DNA of 64,000 nucleotides. Origin: Bacillus marasmi. Its GTDB lineage: Bacteria; Bacillota; Bacilli; Bacillales; Cytobacillaceae. The position numbers and the translations under genes are program-made. Shown piece after piece: positions 36,476-45,123 of the stretch. The stretch lies in the NCBI RefSeq assembly GCF_902168435.1, contig NZ_LR656167.1, positions 124,001 through 188,000 on the forward strand, given 5' to 3'. The notes under the pieces are model-generated. The model searched no databases and was not told the DNA's origin. It was given only the letters and a program-made list of their open reading frames with translations. The first letter of the stretch is position 1. Each line of letters opens with the position of its first letter.

Positions 36476-37441
36476 CTATATTATCAGTTCCAATGAGAGT
36501 ATGTAAACCCGATTTTTTTTCGCCCCTTTATTGGGGAGCTTTAGTTTTACAAGTAATTTGGAAGCAATATTCATAGATTCCAGCCCTAAAAACTCGCGAA
36601 ACTGCTTATTGGTGAATTCTGGACCATAAATAAGGTAATAGTCTTTTAATGCTTTTAGGTGGGCATCCTTTGATTTACAACCACAGCGATGACAGTGCCA
36701 CGAGCCGCCGTGATATTTCATTCCGAGCGTCCCGCAGCATGGGCAGTGTACGCCGCTGGGAATCTCCGAACGCTTAATTTTGTACATTTTTTCAATGTCG
36801 AAGGTAGGCTCAACATGATGGTTTAACAAAAATTGACTCATATACTGAAGGTCAGCTTGTGAATAAAAAACCTGTTGGTGTTTAGCGGAAAATTGATTCA
36901 AACGTGGGATAACGCTCCTACCACGGCAGACACGATACTCTGCTTCGGAGCCTGCCAAAGTCTTCAAAACGCAAGATTGATTGGTCATTGCCACCAAATA
37001 TTCGAGATCAGCAATTGGGAAGCTGTGTCGCGCAAGCCATCTATGTAATTCACCTAACTGAAATTGCGCTTGAAGCATGGGATTTTCATAGCCGATTTCA
37101 CCATTTTGGATCATTTGATTGCGGTTTTCATCAACTTCAATTGTACCGGCCAGGTTTTTCGCTTCAATGATTGGAATGTGTGTTGGAGATAAGAGTAAGG
37201 TGTCAATTTGGAAGTGGGTGTGACGATCATTGGCTAAGCGCAGTCCTTTAATGATGTAGTAATCATGATATGGAAGGTAATGAAGGTAGGAATCGAGCGT
37301 TAATTCGCCTTTGTGTCCTGATTGTTCTCGCCTGAGCTGCTCTTTAATAACGGGAACCATAGAATGATTGCTTCTAATCCTCCCAAGAATCGCTTCGAGA
37401 AATTCCAACTTACGCGATTTTTTGCGTTTATTCATAAACAT
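36476..37441 (-). CDS. NERD-domain protein with C-terminal zinc ribbon
   Basis: 321 residues. The nuclease-related NERD domain is seen as LRREQSGHKGELTLDSYL, then HFQIDTLLLSP and PIIEAKNLAGTIE, preserving the E...D...ExK catalytic pattern of restriction-endonuclease-like folds. Near residue 230, CPCCGTLGMKYHG plus CHRCGC makes a four-cysteine zinc ribbon. AAGGAG sits eight bases before the ATG. NERD proteins of bacilli are common, and their targets are unknown. It is flanked by a 20-bp array and a promoter region, with no operon partner. Confidence 0.85.
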   Translation of the reverse strand: MFMNKRKKSRKLEFLEAILGRIRSNHSMVPVIKEQLRREQSGHKGELTLDSYLHYLPYHDYYIIKGLRLANDRHTHFQIDTLLLSPTHIPIIEAKNLAGTIEVDENRNQMIQNGEIGYENPMLQAQFQLGELHRWLARHSFPIADLEYLVAMTNQSCVLKTLAGSEAEYRVCRGRSVIPRLNQFSAKHQQVFYSQADLQYMSQFLLNHHVEPTFDIEKMYKIKRSEIPSGVHCPCCGTLGMKYHGGSWHCHRCGCKSKDAHLKALKDYYLIYGPEFTNKQFREFLGLESMNIASKLLVKLKLPNKGAKKNRVYILSLELII

Positions 37442-37762
37442 TCGCAGTACTCCTTTGTGTTTTTGATTTGTAAAAAAACTATCCGACTCATCTTTGTGAT
37501 TTATGGTAAATAAACAAACTACTCCTCTCTAAATTTTCAATACACAATGTTTCGACACCAAACTCAATACGACCTCTATCAATTTTTATTTTTCATAAAA
37601 ATAACAAAATCTCCTAATAGCATCTTGTTTGACCTAAACACGACAACAAGATAATCTAAAGGCATATGTAAAAATGTGAGAGATTTGTGGATAGTTGCGG
37701 AAAAAAGCTAAAAAAATACGCGAAAATCAGTGAATTCACTCATTTCAAGGGGGAGCGGAAGT
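37442..37762. other. Intergenic region between the NERD gene and the GH13-like gene
   Basis: AT-rich, with no ORF of note. It holds the minus-strand promoter region of the NERD gene (not resolved) and a candidate + strand promoter, TTGACC (37629-37634), 17 bases, TAATCT (37652-37657). I see no other structure. Confidence 0.6.
37629..37657 (+). promoter_or_regulatory. Candidate sigma-A promoter of the GH13-like gene
   Basis: TTGACC and TAATCT are separated by 17 bases, about 105 bases upstream of the TTG start. The -35 is good; the -10 matches four of six positions. Confidence 0.5.
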
Positions 37763-39238
37763 TTGAAAAACAGAATTGTTTCAATCATATTAATCCTGTT
37801 TCTCATTTTTGCAGGGCTCGGTGCACCAGCAGCGGCCGCTGACAAAAAAGGGGAAAATTGGCAGGATGAGTCCATCTATTATATTATGGTCGATCGCTTC
37901 AATAACGGCGATACTGCTAATGATTTTACGATGGATTCAAAAAATCCATTAGCTTACCATGGCGGTGATTTTAAAGGGGTATCACTGCAATTGGATTACA
38001 TTAAAGACATGGGTTTTACGACAATTGCGTTATCACCAATTTTTGAAAATCAAGAAAATGGCTATCATGGTTATTGGATTAATGATTTTTATAAAACTGA
38101 GGAGCATTTTGGAACGCAAAAGGAATTTAAAAGCCTGGTGAAGGAAGCTCATAAACGCAATTTGAAGGTGATGGTTGAGTTGCCAGCCACTGCAGTTGGA
38201 ACGAACCACCCTTGGGTAAATGAAGCGGACAAGCAGGCTTGGTTTGGAGTCGCTGACACAACTGCAAATGGTCTAAAGAAACTGAATCTAGAACATAATC
38301 AAGTTCAGGAATATATTATTGAAGTTGCACAGTGGTGGCTAACTGAAACAGGTATTGACGGATACATGCTTAATGAAGTACAGAATATGCCGAGCAAATT
38401 TCTGAATGATTTTTCAAAAGAAATCAAATTAAGCCATCCAAACGCATTTCTGCTAGCTAATGGTGCTAATTCAAACAAACCAGAAATGGACGGATTTTTC
38501 GATTATCAAGGTAATCAAGTGCTGCGAAAGGGGTTCGCTAAACCTGATTCTTCCTTAGAGGAAATCGTCCCAATAATCGAGAAAAATCAGCAACTAATTG
38601 AGTCTGAACAAGTAGTTGGTAATTTCTTAGATAATCTGCAAATGAACCGCTATACACATGATGCGGTTGTAAATAATCTACATCCGGGTTCACGCTGGAA
38701 GCTCGCATTAACGTACCTTTATACTGTACCTGGTGTTCCGATTGTTTATTATGGAAGTGAGATAGCGCTGGAAGGAAATGAGAACGACCATAAACAAATG
38801 GATTTTCGTACCGATCAGGAGCTTGTTGAGTATATTACGACGATTGGGGAATTGCGGAATCAAATACCTGCGCTAACGAAGGGGACCTTCGAGCCTCTGT
38901 ATGCAGAAGGCGGTATGATTGTTTACAAACGGGAATTCGAAGGTGAAACGGTTATCATCGCCATTAACAATACCTCTAAAACACAAAGCGTCGAGATTGA
39001 TGCGGATAAAATTGCTAAAGATATGGAGTTAAGAGGACTCATAATGGACGACCAGTCGAAAGAAAAGGATGGAAAATACAAGCTGATTGTCGATCGTGAT
39101 GAGGCTGAAATTTACATGGTTACCGAAAAAAGCGGATTAAACATCCCATATATTGTCGTGATGGGAATCGTTTATTTGCTGTTTACGTTATTTATTATTT
39201 TGTTATTAAAACGAAGAAAGCGGAAAGCTACAGAATAA
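37763..39238 (+). CDS. Membrane-anchored GH13 alpha-amylase-like protein with degenerate active site
   Basis: 491 residues from TTG 37763 behind GGGGAG. A signal peptide (KNRIVSIILILFLIFAGLG, then APAAAA) leads to a GH13 barrel (DESIYYIMVDRFNNGD, HGGDFKGV, LSPIFENQENGYHGYW). A C-terminal helix with a KRRKRK stop-transfer anchors it outside. Conserved region II reads GIDGYMLNEV (usual arginine now Met, nucleophile Asp now Asn204). Region III reads FLLANGAN where GEVW is expected (acid Glu now Asn233). Region IV reads FLDNLQMNR instead of FLDNHDMxR (Asp now Gln293). Region I also lacks its Asp and NH. The frame is intact, so it is probably a non-hydrolytic sugar-binding or scaffold protein. Confidence 0.88.
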   Translation: MKNRIVSIILILFLIFAGLGAPAAAADKKGENWQDESIYYIMVDRFNNGDTANDFTMDSKNPLAYHGGDFKGVSLQLDYIKDMGFTTIALSPIFENQENGYHGYWINDFYKTEEHFGTQKEFKSLVKEAHKRNLKVMVELPATAVGTNHPWVNEADKQAWFGVADTTANGLKKLNLEHNQVQEYIIEVAQWWLTETGIDGYMLNEVQNMPSKFLNDFSKEIKLSHPNAFLLANGANSNKPEMDGFFDYQGNQVLRKGFAKPDSSLEEIVPIIEKNQQLIESEQVVGNFLDNLQMNRYTHDAVVNNLHPGSRWKLALTYLYTVPGVPIVYYGSEIALEGNENDHKQMDFRTDQELVEYITTIGELRNQIPALTKGTFEPLYAEGGMIVYKREFEGETVIIAINNTSKTQSVEIDADKIAKDMELRGLIMDDQSKEKDGKYKLIVDRDEAEIYMVTEKSGLNIPYIVVMGIVYLLFTLFIILLLKRRKRKATE

Positions 39239-39242
39239 GGAA

Positions 39243-39276
39243 AAAATAGGACTGGATTGAACTCCAGTCCTATTTA
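39243..39276. terminator. Bidirectional terminator between the GH13-like gene and yitK
   Basis: AAATAGGACTGGA pairs with TCCAGTCCTATTT around TTGAAC; A-rich upstream and T-rich downstream flanks serve both convergent genes. Confidence 0.85.
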
Positions 39277-39283
39277 AGTAATG

Positions 39284-39775
39284 TTATCGATAATTTACAA
39301 ACTGCACATCCACGGTTAGGTCAGCATCACGAACGGCAGCAATGATTTTTTGAAGGTCATCACGACTTTTACCTGTCACGCGAATTTGGTCATCCTGGAT
39401 TTGACTTTTTACCTTTACGCCGCTATTTTTGATAATCGTATTGATTTTCTTTGCGTTCTCTTTATCGATACCTTGAACCATTTTGGCTCGTTGGCGAACA
39501 GTCCCGCCAGACGCACCTTCGATTTTGCCGTAATCAAGATTTTTAATCGGAACGCCGCGCTTGATTAATTTGCTAAACAATACATCTTTTAATTGACCAA
39601 GCTTATATTCATCATCGGAAATGAGCACGAGCTCTTCCTTGTCTAGCTTTACCTCGCTTTTACTGCCCTTAAAGTCGTAACGGGTACCAATTTCTTTCAT
39701 CGTTAAATTAATTGCATTGGTGACTTCAGAAAAATCAACTTGGGAAACAATATCAAATGAACTGTCTTTTGCCAT
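39284..39775 (-). CDS. yitK: YajQ/YitK family nucleotide-binding protein
   Basis: 163 residues starting [20 protein letters not shown] at ATG 39775, behind GGAGG. The family blocks ISIT-like [26 protein letters not shown] and KDENAKKI-type [11 protein letters not shown] are clear. YajQ-like proteins bind RNA or nucleotides (c-di-GMP in some bacteria). The pairing with the divergent cvfB/yitL is the same as in B. subtilis. Confidence 0.93.
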   Translation of the reverse strand: MAKDSSFDIVSQVDFSEVTNAINLTMKEIGTRYDFKGSKSEVKLDKEELVLISDDEYKLGQLKDVLFSKLIKRGVPIKNLDYGKIEGASGGTVRQRAKMVQGIDKENAKKINTIIKNSGVKVKSQIQDDQIRVTGKSRDDLQKIIAAVRDADLTVDVQFVNYR

Positions 39776-39881
39776 AGCTACCTCCGAAAACATTTTTCTT
39801 TATGTCTCCATTATAGTAAAATATAGCAGTCCAAACAACTTAAGGAATTTTATAAAAGATAAACCAATGGAGGAAATAAAC

Positions 39882-40760
39882 ATGCCTTTAGTAGATGATT
39901 TAGGTCATGTCGTCGAATTAACCGTATCCCGTGAATCAGAATTTGGCTATTTTTTAACAGACGGAACAGAAGATGTTTTATTGCATAAAAATGAAGCTAG
40001 CAAGCCGTACAGCCTTGACGATGTAGTTAATGTGTTTTTGTATACAGATTCACAAGGAAGAATCGCGGCAACTGATACCATTCCGCTTGTGACGGTTGGG
40101 AAGTATGAGTGGGTAAAAGTAAGCGATGTGAAGCCTGGTTTAGGAATATTTTTAGATATTGGCACGCAAAAGGAGCTTTTGCTTGGGGAAGAGGATTTAC
40201 CTGCGCATAAAGCGGTATGGCCAATAGTCGGGGATTTATTGTATGTGACGATTCGCGTAAACAAAAATCACCGACTTTATGCAAAACTTGCTACCGATCC
40301 AATTATGGAAGACATAGCTGTGGAGGCAACTGAGAAAGATTTTAATAAAAATGTCCATGGCTATATTTATCGGACTGCGAAGGTTGGTAGCTGGCTATTT
40401 ACTGCTGAAGGCTACAAAGGGTTTATCCATGAAACGCAGCGCCCAATGGAGCCACGCCTAGGTGAAAAAGTAGAGGGCCGTGTGATAGATGTGAAAGTTG
40501 ACGGTACCATTAATGTGTCTATGCTCGCAAGAAAGCAGGACGTACAAGATGTTGATGCTGATAAAATATATCAGTATTTGCTGTCACGAAACGGTGCAAT
40601 GCCTTATGGTGACAAAAGCTTACCAGAGGATATTACGGAGCGCTTTAACATGAGCAAAGCTGCGTTTAAACGTGCACTTGGGAAATTAATGAAAGAAGGC
40701 AAGGTCTATCAAGAAGACCGTTGGACCTATATTAAGAAAGAAGAGGGAGACTCCAATTAA
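39882..40760 (+). CDS. cvfB: CvfB/YitL S1-domain RNA-binding protein
   Basis: About 292 residues from ATG 39882 (MPLVDDLGHVVELTV), behind GGAGG at about 39868; the frame upstream is non-coding shadow. It carries several S1-like OB folds (EWVKVSDVKPGLGIFLDIG, GYIYRTAKVGSWLFTAEGYKGFIHE, GEKVEGRVIDVKVDGTINVSM) and a C-terminal winged-helix (FNMSKAAFKRALGKLMKEGK). In staphylococci CvfB affects virulence gene expression. The last codons (EEGDSN, stop) form the left arm of the terminator. Confidence 0.92.
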   Translation: MPLVDDLGHVVELTVSRESEFGYFLTDGTEDVLLHKNEASKPYSLDDVVNVFLYTDSQGRIAATDTIPLVTVGKYEWVKVSDVKPGLGIFLDIGTQKELLLGEEDLPAHKAVWPIVGDLLYVTIRVNKNHRLYAKLATDPIMEDIAVEATEKDFNKNVHGYIYRTAKVGSWLFTAEGYKGFIHETQRPMEPRLGEKVEGRVIDVKVDGTINVSMLARKQDVQDVDADKIYQYLLSRNGAMPYGDKSLPEDITERFNMSKAAFKRALGKLMKEGKVYQEDRWTYIKKEEGDSN

Positions 40761-40777
40761 GGAGTTCACCCTTTTTT
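40743..40777 (+). terminator. Terminator overlapping the cvfB stop codon
   Basis: GGGAGACTCC and GGAGTTCACCC flank AATTAA, followed by eight Ts. The left arm contains the final cvfB codons. A near-copy is found at 43036. Confidence 0.85.
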
Positions 40778-40966
40778 TTGAGTAATCTTATTTTTTCTTT
40801 TAATTTCATTATTTCTGACAAAGGATTGTTGAAAATGATCCATCTCAACCCTAAGATATAGTAATATAATGTAGATATGCCTCTATTATCCATTTGGGGG
40901 ATTTCATTCGACTTCATAGAATTAAAATGGCTGTGTGAAGAGTCATATTTATCCATCTAATAGATT

Positions 40967-40984
40967 TTGTGAAATTATTCACAA
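40967..40984. promoter_or_regulatory. Perfect FNR/Rex-type palindrome upstream of the oxidoreductase
   Basis: TTGTGAAATTATTCACAA is a perfect inverted repeat. It matches both the FNR box (TGTGA-N6-TCACA) and the Rex box (TTGTGAA-N4-TTCACAA). It lies 96 bases before the oxidoreductase ATG; the rest of the 319-base gap shows no other clear element. A TATACAT at 40995 is not at the class II FNR distance, so repression by Rex at this site is at least as likely as activation by FNR. Confidence 0.75.
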
Positions 40985-41079
40985 ATTAACTGCTATACAT
41001 ATCGATGCCATTACCTATCATTTTCCTCCATTGAATAATCCAGGTTCAATAAACTTTACTTATTTAGGAGGTTTAAAGA

Positions 41080-42996
41080 ATGGATTATGAAAAGTTTCTT
41101 TCGGAAGGGTATATTGGTCAGTTGAAATTGAAAAACAGAACTATTTTTCCACCTATGGGATCTGGACATGTTGAAATGGATGGGACGATTGGTCAGAAGC
41201 TCATTGATTATCATGTGCGGAGGGTTGAAGGCGGTTGTGCAATGAATATCGTCGAAATTGCTACCGTTCATCCGACGACTTGGAAACCAGGTCTCGTCGG
41301 TATTCATGATGATAAATTCCTGCCAGGACTCACAAAGCTAGCTGCGGGAATAAAGGATGCTGGCGGACTAGCCTGCGTTCAAATTTGGCATGGTGGTAGA
41401 CAGCAACCACCTGTAGAGGGAGAGCCATGGGCGCCATCAGCAATACCTTGTCCGATGATGCAAGTAATGCCTCATGCTATGACCAAAGCGGAGATTCAAG
41501 AACTTGTCGCTGCTTACGGAGATGCTGCATTACGCGCCAAAACAGCAGGTTTTGATGCCATTGAAATTCACGGGGCGCATGGATATTTAATTGATTGCTT
41601 TTTAAACCCATATTCAAATACAAGAGAAGATGAGTACGGCGGCAGTTTTGAAAACCGGATTCGTTTCGCACTTGAAGTCATTGCGGATATTCGCTCAAAA
41701 GTTGGTGCCGATTATCCAGTCTTAATCCGTCTAAGTGCCAGCGAAAATGTTGAGGGCGGCATTGTGCTTGAGGATGCAATTGAGGCTGCGAAATTATATG
41801 AAAAAGCTGGTGCTGATGCAATTGACGTTTCTCAAGGCTGCTATGGAGCAATGCCATATACAGTTCCACCATATTACATGCCGCTTGGAGTTAATGTGAG
41901 CAATGCTGCAGCAATTAAGAAAAATGTAAATGTTCCAGTCATTGTCGCTGGTCGGATAAATTCACCTGACCTTGCCGAAGAAATTCTCCAAGAGGGAAAT
42001 GCTGATTTTATTTCGTTAGGGCGTGTGCAGCTGGCTGATCCTGATTTTGTTAAGAAAACAATAGAAGGAAGAACTGACGAAATTGTAAGATGCATTGGTT
42101 GCGACCAAGGTTGTGTTGAAAGAATGTTTGCAGGTTATGGTGCTTCTTGTGTCTTTAATCCGACTGTCGGTAAAGAAGCGGAAATTCTCATCACCCCTGC
42201 TGAGAAAAAGAAAAAAGTTTTGGTTATCGGTGGCGGTCCTGCTGGACTAGAGGCAGCTCGGGTTGCTAGTGAGCGCAGCCATGAAGTCACTCTTTTTGAA
42301 AAGAGTGGGGAACTGGGCGGACAATATTTACTGGCCGGTTATGCACCTCACAAAGAAGGCTTTAAAGAAGCAGCCGTTCATATGGGCTACAGAGCTCAGA
42401 AAGCCGGTGTTGATATTCATTTATACACAGAGGCAACTCCAGATAGACTTAATCACCTTAACCCTGATTACGTTGTGGTTGCGGCAGGTTCTAATCCAGC
42501 TATTCCACCAATTCCAGGTGTAGGCAACAAAAATGTCTACGAAGCGCGCAGTATTATTGGTTCTAATAAGTATGTGGCACAAGATAATATTGTCGTTATT
42601 GGTGGCGGACTTGTCGGATTGGAAGCAGCTGAAATATTGACTTGCCAAGGTAAAAAAGTATCCATTGTTGAAATGATGGAGGAAATAGGCAAAGACCTAG
42701 AAATGTATATTAAGCCATACGCATTGGACTTCTTGGAAAAGAACAGCATTCGAACGTTCACTAATACGAAATGCATAGAAATTGGTGATGATTATATCCT
42801 GTTAGAAAAGGATGGAGAAAAAATTAAGGTTGATTGTGGTGCGGTCGTAATTGCCACTGGCTCTAAGAGTAATCATGGCGTTGAAGAAATGGTTAAAGGG
42901 TTGGGCTATGAATATTCTGTAGTGGGCGATGCGAAAATCCCTGGTAAAGTACTAGAAGCGATTTGGCAAGGAAATGAAGTAGCAAGAATGATTTAA
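41080..42996 (+). CDS. NADH:flavin oxidoreductase, 2,4-dienoyl-CoA-reductase type (FMN, 4Fe-4S, FAD)
   Basis: 638 residues. An Old-Yellow-Enzyme TIM barrel comes first (LKNRTIFPPMGSGH, HGGRQ, EIHGAHGYL, NTREDEYGGS, FISLGRVQLADPD). The cluster motif C-x2-C-x3-C-x11-C follows in CIGCDQGCVERM and later SCVFNP. A FAD/NAD(P)H domain has VLVIGGGPAGLEAA and IVVIGGGLVGLEAAE. These enzymes reduce activated C=C bonds, as in DCR, trimethylamine dehydrogenase or BaiCD relatives, often under anaerobic conditions. A perfect FNR/Rex palindrome upstream fits oxygen or redox control. AGGAGG precedes the ATG. The physiological substrate is unknown. Confidence 0.9.
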   Translation: MDYEKFLSEGYIGQLKLKNRTIFPPMGSGHVEMDGTIGQKLIDYHVRRVEGGCAMNIVEIATVHPTTWKPGLVGIHDDKFLPGLTKLAAGIKDAGGLACVQIWHGGRQQPPVEGEPWAPSAIPCPMMQVMPHAMTKAEIQELVAAYGDAALRAKTAGFDAIEIHGAHGYLIDCFLNPYSNTREDEYGGSFENRIRFALEVIADIRSKVGADYPVLIRLSASENVEGGIVLEDAIEAAKLYEKAGADAIDVSQGCYGAMPYTVPPYYMPLGVNVSNAAAIKKNVNVPVIVAGRINSPDLAEEILQEGNADFISLGRVQLADPDFVKKTIEGRTDEIVRCIGCDQGCVERMFAGYGASCVFNPTVGKEAEILITPAEKKKKVLVIGGGPAGLEAARVASERSHEVTLFEKSGELGGQYLLAGYAPHKEGFKEAAVHMGYRAQKAGVDIHLYTEATPDRLNHLNPDYVVVAAGSNPAIPPIPGVGNKNVYEARSIIGSNKYVAQDNIVVIGGGLVGLEAAEILTCQGKKVSIVEMMEEIGKDLEMYIKPYALDFLEKNSIRTFTNTKCIEIGDDYILLEKDGEKIKVDCGAVVIATGSKSNHGVEEMVKGLGYEYSVVGDAKIPGKVLEAIWQGNEVARMI

Positions 42997-43035
42997 GTTT
43001 ATTTTACAAACTTGGGATTTTTAAAAAAAAGACAG

Positions 43036-43076
43036 AAGAGGGCGACTCCAATTAAGGAGTTCACCCTCTTTTTTGT
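43036..43076 (+). terminator. Terminator after the oxidoreductase (near-copy of the cvfB terminator)
   Basis: AAGAGGGCGACTCC pairs with GGAGTTCACCCTCTT around AATTAA, then TTTT. It shares the 24-base core GACTCC...CACCCT with the cvfB terminator 2.3 kb upstream. Confidence 0.9.
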
Positions 43077-43105
43077 TTTTGAAAAATTGTAAAGTCAGCT
43101 TGTGT

Positions 43106-43237
43106 TTACAAGTGGTCCGTTTTCTTTGAATAAGAACGCTTACCAGCTTTACGATTTTTTTCGCGCATCATGTTTTTTTCATGACGTAATGCATTATTAT
43201 CCTGTGCTTTTTTGTCATTATCAGATGTATGTGGCAT
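43106..43237 (-). CDS. Small conserved basic protein (DUF3941-like, 43 aa)
   Basis: A short gene read on the complement: 43 residues, MPHTSDNDKKAQDNNALRHE, then KNMMREKNRKAGKRSYSKKTDHL. AAAGGAG lies ten bases before the ATG. The highly charged composition and the ending SKKTDHL resemble a small Bacillaceae family I associate with DUF3941; the family name is from memory. It lies between the oxidoreductase terminator and degV. Function is unknown. Confidence 0.7.
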   Translation of the reverse strand: MPHTSDNDKKAQDNNALRHEKNMMREKNRKAGKRSYSKKTDHL

Positions 43238-43310
43238 TATTTACAGTCTCCTTTCAAAAATAACTACAGTTTTATTGTCTGTAGAAATAGAAAGGAGTAT
43301 GTAAATGACC

Positions 43311-44171
43311 TTAAGATGGCATCTTATTTAAAAAGAAGATTGCGATGGTTCCAGGTCCAGTATGAGCACCGATTGCCGATCCAATGTCAGTGATGACGAT
43401 TTCCTTAGGGTGAAAAGTTTCATTTATCATCATTTTGATTTCTTGAAGGGTGTCGTCAGCTTCGGCATGGCTGATACCAATGATTTGCTGATCGAGCTGT
43501 TCGCCGCGCTCCTTCATTAATTCAATGATGCGGTTTAAGACTTTTTTCTTACCGCGCAGCTTTTCAATTGGCACAAGTTTTCCGTCCTCCATATCGATTA
43601 GTGGCTTTATGTTAAGGAGTCCACCAACAAATGCCGAGGCTTTTGAAAGGCGTCCACCGCGGGCTAAATAGTCTAATTCATGGACAGAAACGAGGCTTTC
43701 CATATGATGACTTATGAATTCAATTTGACTCACAAGCTTCTCTTTATCAACACTTTGTTGAACTAAGCGAACAGCTTCCATCACGAGCAAACCATGCCCC
43801 AATGAGGCACATGTCGAGTCAATCACAGTAAGATTAAAGTCTGGGTAGTCCTCCTTGACTTGATTGAGCACCATGATGGCGGTGGAATATGTGCCGGATA
43901 ATCCGGAAGAAAAAGCAATATAGACGCCATCCTGTTTATTTTTGGCCATTTCTGTAAATAGCTCTTCAAATTTGTTTGGTGGAACTTGAGCTGTTTTCGG
44001 TACCTTTCCATCGCGCATCGCCTGATATATTGTACTAGGTTCAATTTCAATTAGGTCATCGTACTCATTTCCATCTAGTTGAACTTTTAAAGATAATAGA
44101 ATAACATTGTTTTCTTGATAAAAGCTTAACGGTAAGTCTGCACCACTATCGGTTATGATGGTTAAAGCCAT
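43311..44171 (-). CDS. yitS: DegV family fatty-acid-binding protein (YitS-like)
   Basis: 286 residues from ATG 44171 (MALTIITDSGADLPLSFYQ), with AGGTGA upstream; a GTG three codons earlier overlaps the ribosome site. Family blocks are ITDSGADLP, TAQVPPNKFEELF, GVYIAFSSGLSGTYS, ARGGRLSKASAFVGGLLNIKP and IGSAIGAHTGPGTIAI. DegV/FakB proteins bind a fatty acid and present it to the FakA kinase in Firmicutes. Position beside yitT fits the B. subtilis map. Confidence 0.92.
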   Translation of the reverse strand: MALTIITDSGADLPLSFYQENNVILLSLKVQLDGNEYDDLIEIEPSTIYQAMRDGKVPKTAQVPPNKFEELFTEMAKNKQDGVYIAFSSGLSGTYSTAIMVLNQVKEDYPDFNLTVIDSTCASLGHGLLVMEAVRLVQQSVDKEKLVSQIEFISHHMESLVSVHELDYLARGGRLSKASAFVGGLLNIKPLIDMEDGKLVPIEKLRGKKKVLNRIIELMKERGEQLDQQIIGISHAEADDTLQEIKMMINETFHPKEIVITDIGSAIGAHTGPGTIAIFFLNKMPS

Positions 44172-44274
44172 ATGTTTCACCTGCTTTTGTGAAATGTTTT
44201 ATTTAAGTGTATCGGTTTAATAAGAAAAAAACAATCTTTCCTCACTTGTTCACAATAATGTTAGGGGGCAAAAA

Positions 44275-45117
44275 ATGGTTGTAACAGAAATGAAAAAATT
44301 CATTGTTGTTATCATTGGCGCGATCTTAAATGCAATGGCCTTAAACTTATTTCTTATTCCCGCTAACGTCTACTCCAGCGGTTTTAGTGGTGCTGCTCAA
44401 TTGATTTCAAAAATAGTCACTGACTATACCCCTTTTTCATTGTCCACAGGGATTTTATTTTTTCTATTAAATATTCCCGTGACGATAGTGGCTTGGAGGA
44501 AGGTGGGAAAGTCTTTTACAATTTATAGCTTTGTCAGCGTATTATTGATGTCTTTATTTCTTGAATTAATTCCCATCAAGACAGTGTCTGACGACATTTT
44601 GTTGAATGCCGTTTTTGGGGGTGTCATATCGGCTGTCGGTGTTGGCTTTACATTGAAATGGGGTGCATCGACGGGGGGGATGGATATAGTTGCGATGCTG
44701 CTGTCGAGAATGAAGGATAAGCCAGTTGGGACTTATATCTTCACACTTAACTCCATTATTATTTTGTCAGCAGGGTTATTGTTTGGCTGGGAAAAAGCAT
44801 TATATACGCTTGTAACATTATATGTCTCGACCCGTGTCATTGATGCCATTCATACACGTCATGTAAAGTTAACCGCGATGATCATAACGAAAAAACCTGA
44901 AGAGTTAAAAAAAGCGATACACGCAAAGATGGTTCGCGGTATTACATCTATCAATGTCAAAGGTGGTTTCACAAATGAGCCAAAAGAAATGCTGATGACC
45001 GTGATTACGCGGTATGAATTGTATGATTTAGAGAGAATTATTAAGGAAGTTGATCCAGGAGCGTTTACGAACATCATTCAAACAACAGGAATATTTGGCT
45101 TCTTTCGGAAGGACTAA
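44275..45117 (+). CDS. yitT: YitT family membrane protein (DUF161/DUF2179)
   Basis: 280 residues with five or six N-terminal helices (FIVVIIGAILNAMALNLFL, the SGFSGAAQLIS block, GASTGGMDIVAM). A soluble C-terminal DUF2179 domain follows (RGITSINVKGGFTNEPKEML, DPGAFTNIIQTTGIFG). AGGGGG precedes the ATG. Transport has been proposed for the family but not established. A 51-bp repeat array begins immediately after its stop. Confidence 0.92.
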   Translation: MVVTEMKKFIVVIIGAILNAMALNLFLIPANVYSSGFSGAAQLISKIVTDYTPFSLSTGILFFLLNIPVTIVAWRKVGKSFTIYSFVSVLLMSLFLELIPIKTVSDDILLNAVFGGVISAVGVGFTLKWGASTGGMDIVAMLLSRMKDKPVGTYIFTLNSIIILSAGLLFGWEKALYTLVTLYVSTRVIDAIHTRHVKLTAMIITKKPEELKKAIHAKMVRGITSINVKGGFTNEPKEMLMTVITRYELYDLERIIKEVDPGAFTNIIQTTGIFGFFRKD

Positions 45118-45123
45118 TTTAGG

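Noticed and set aside
37959-38141. Small ORF inside the GH13-like gene
   Set aside because: Out-of-frame shadow. I also considered that the GH13 substitutions were frameshift artefacts, but the surrounding barrel motifs stay in frame on both sides.
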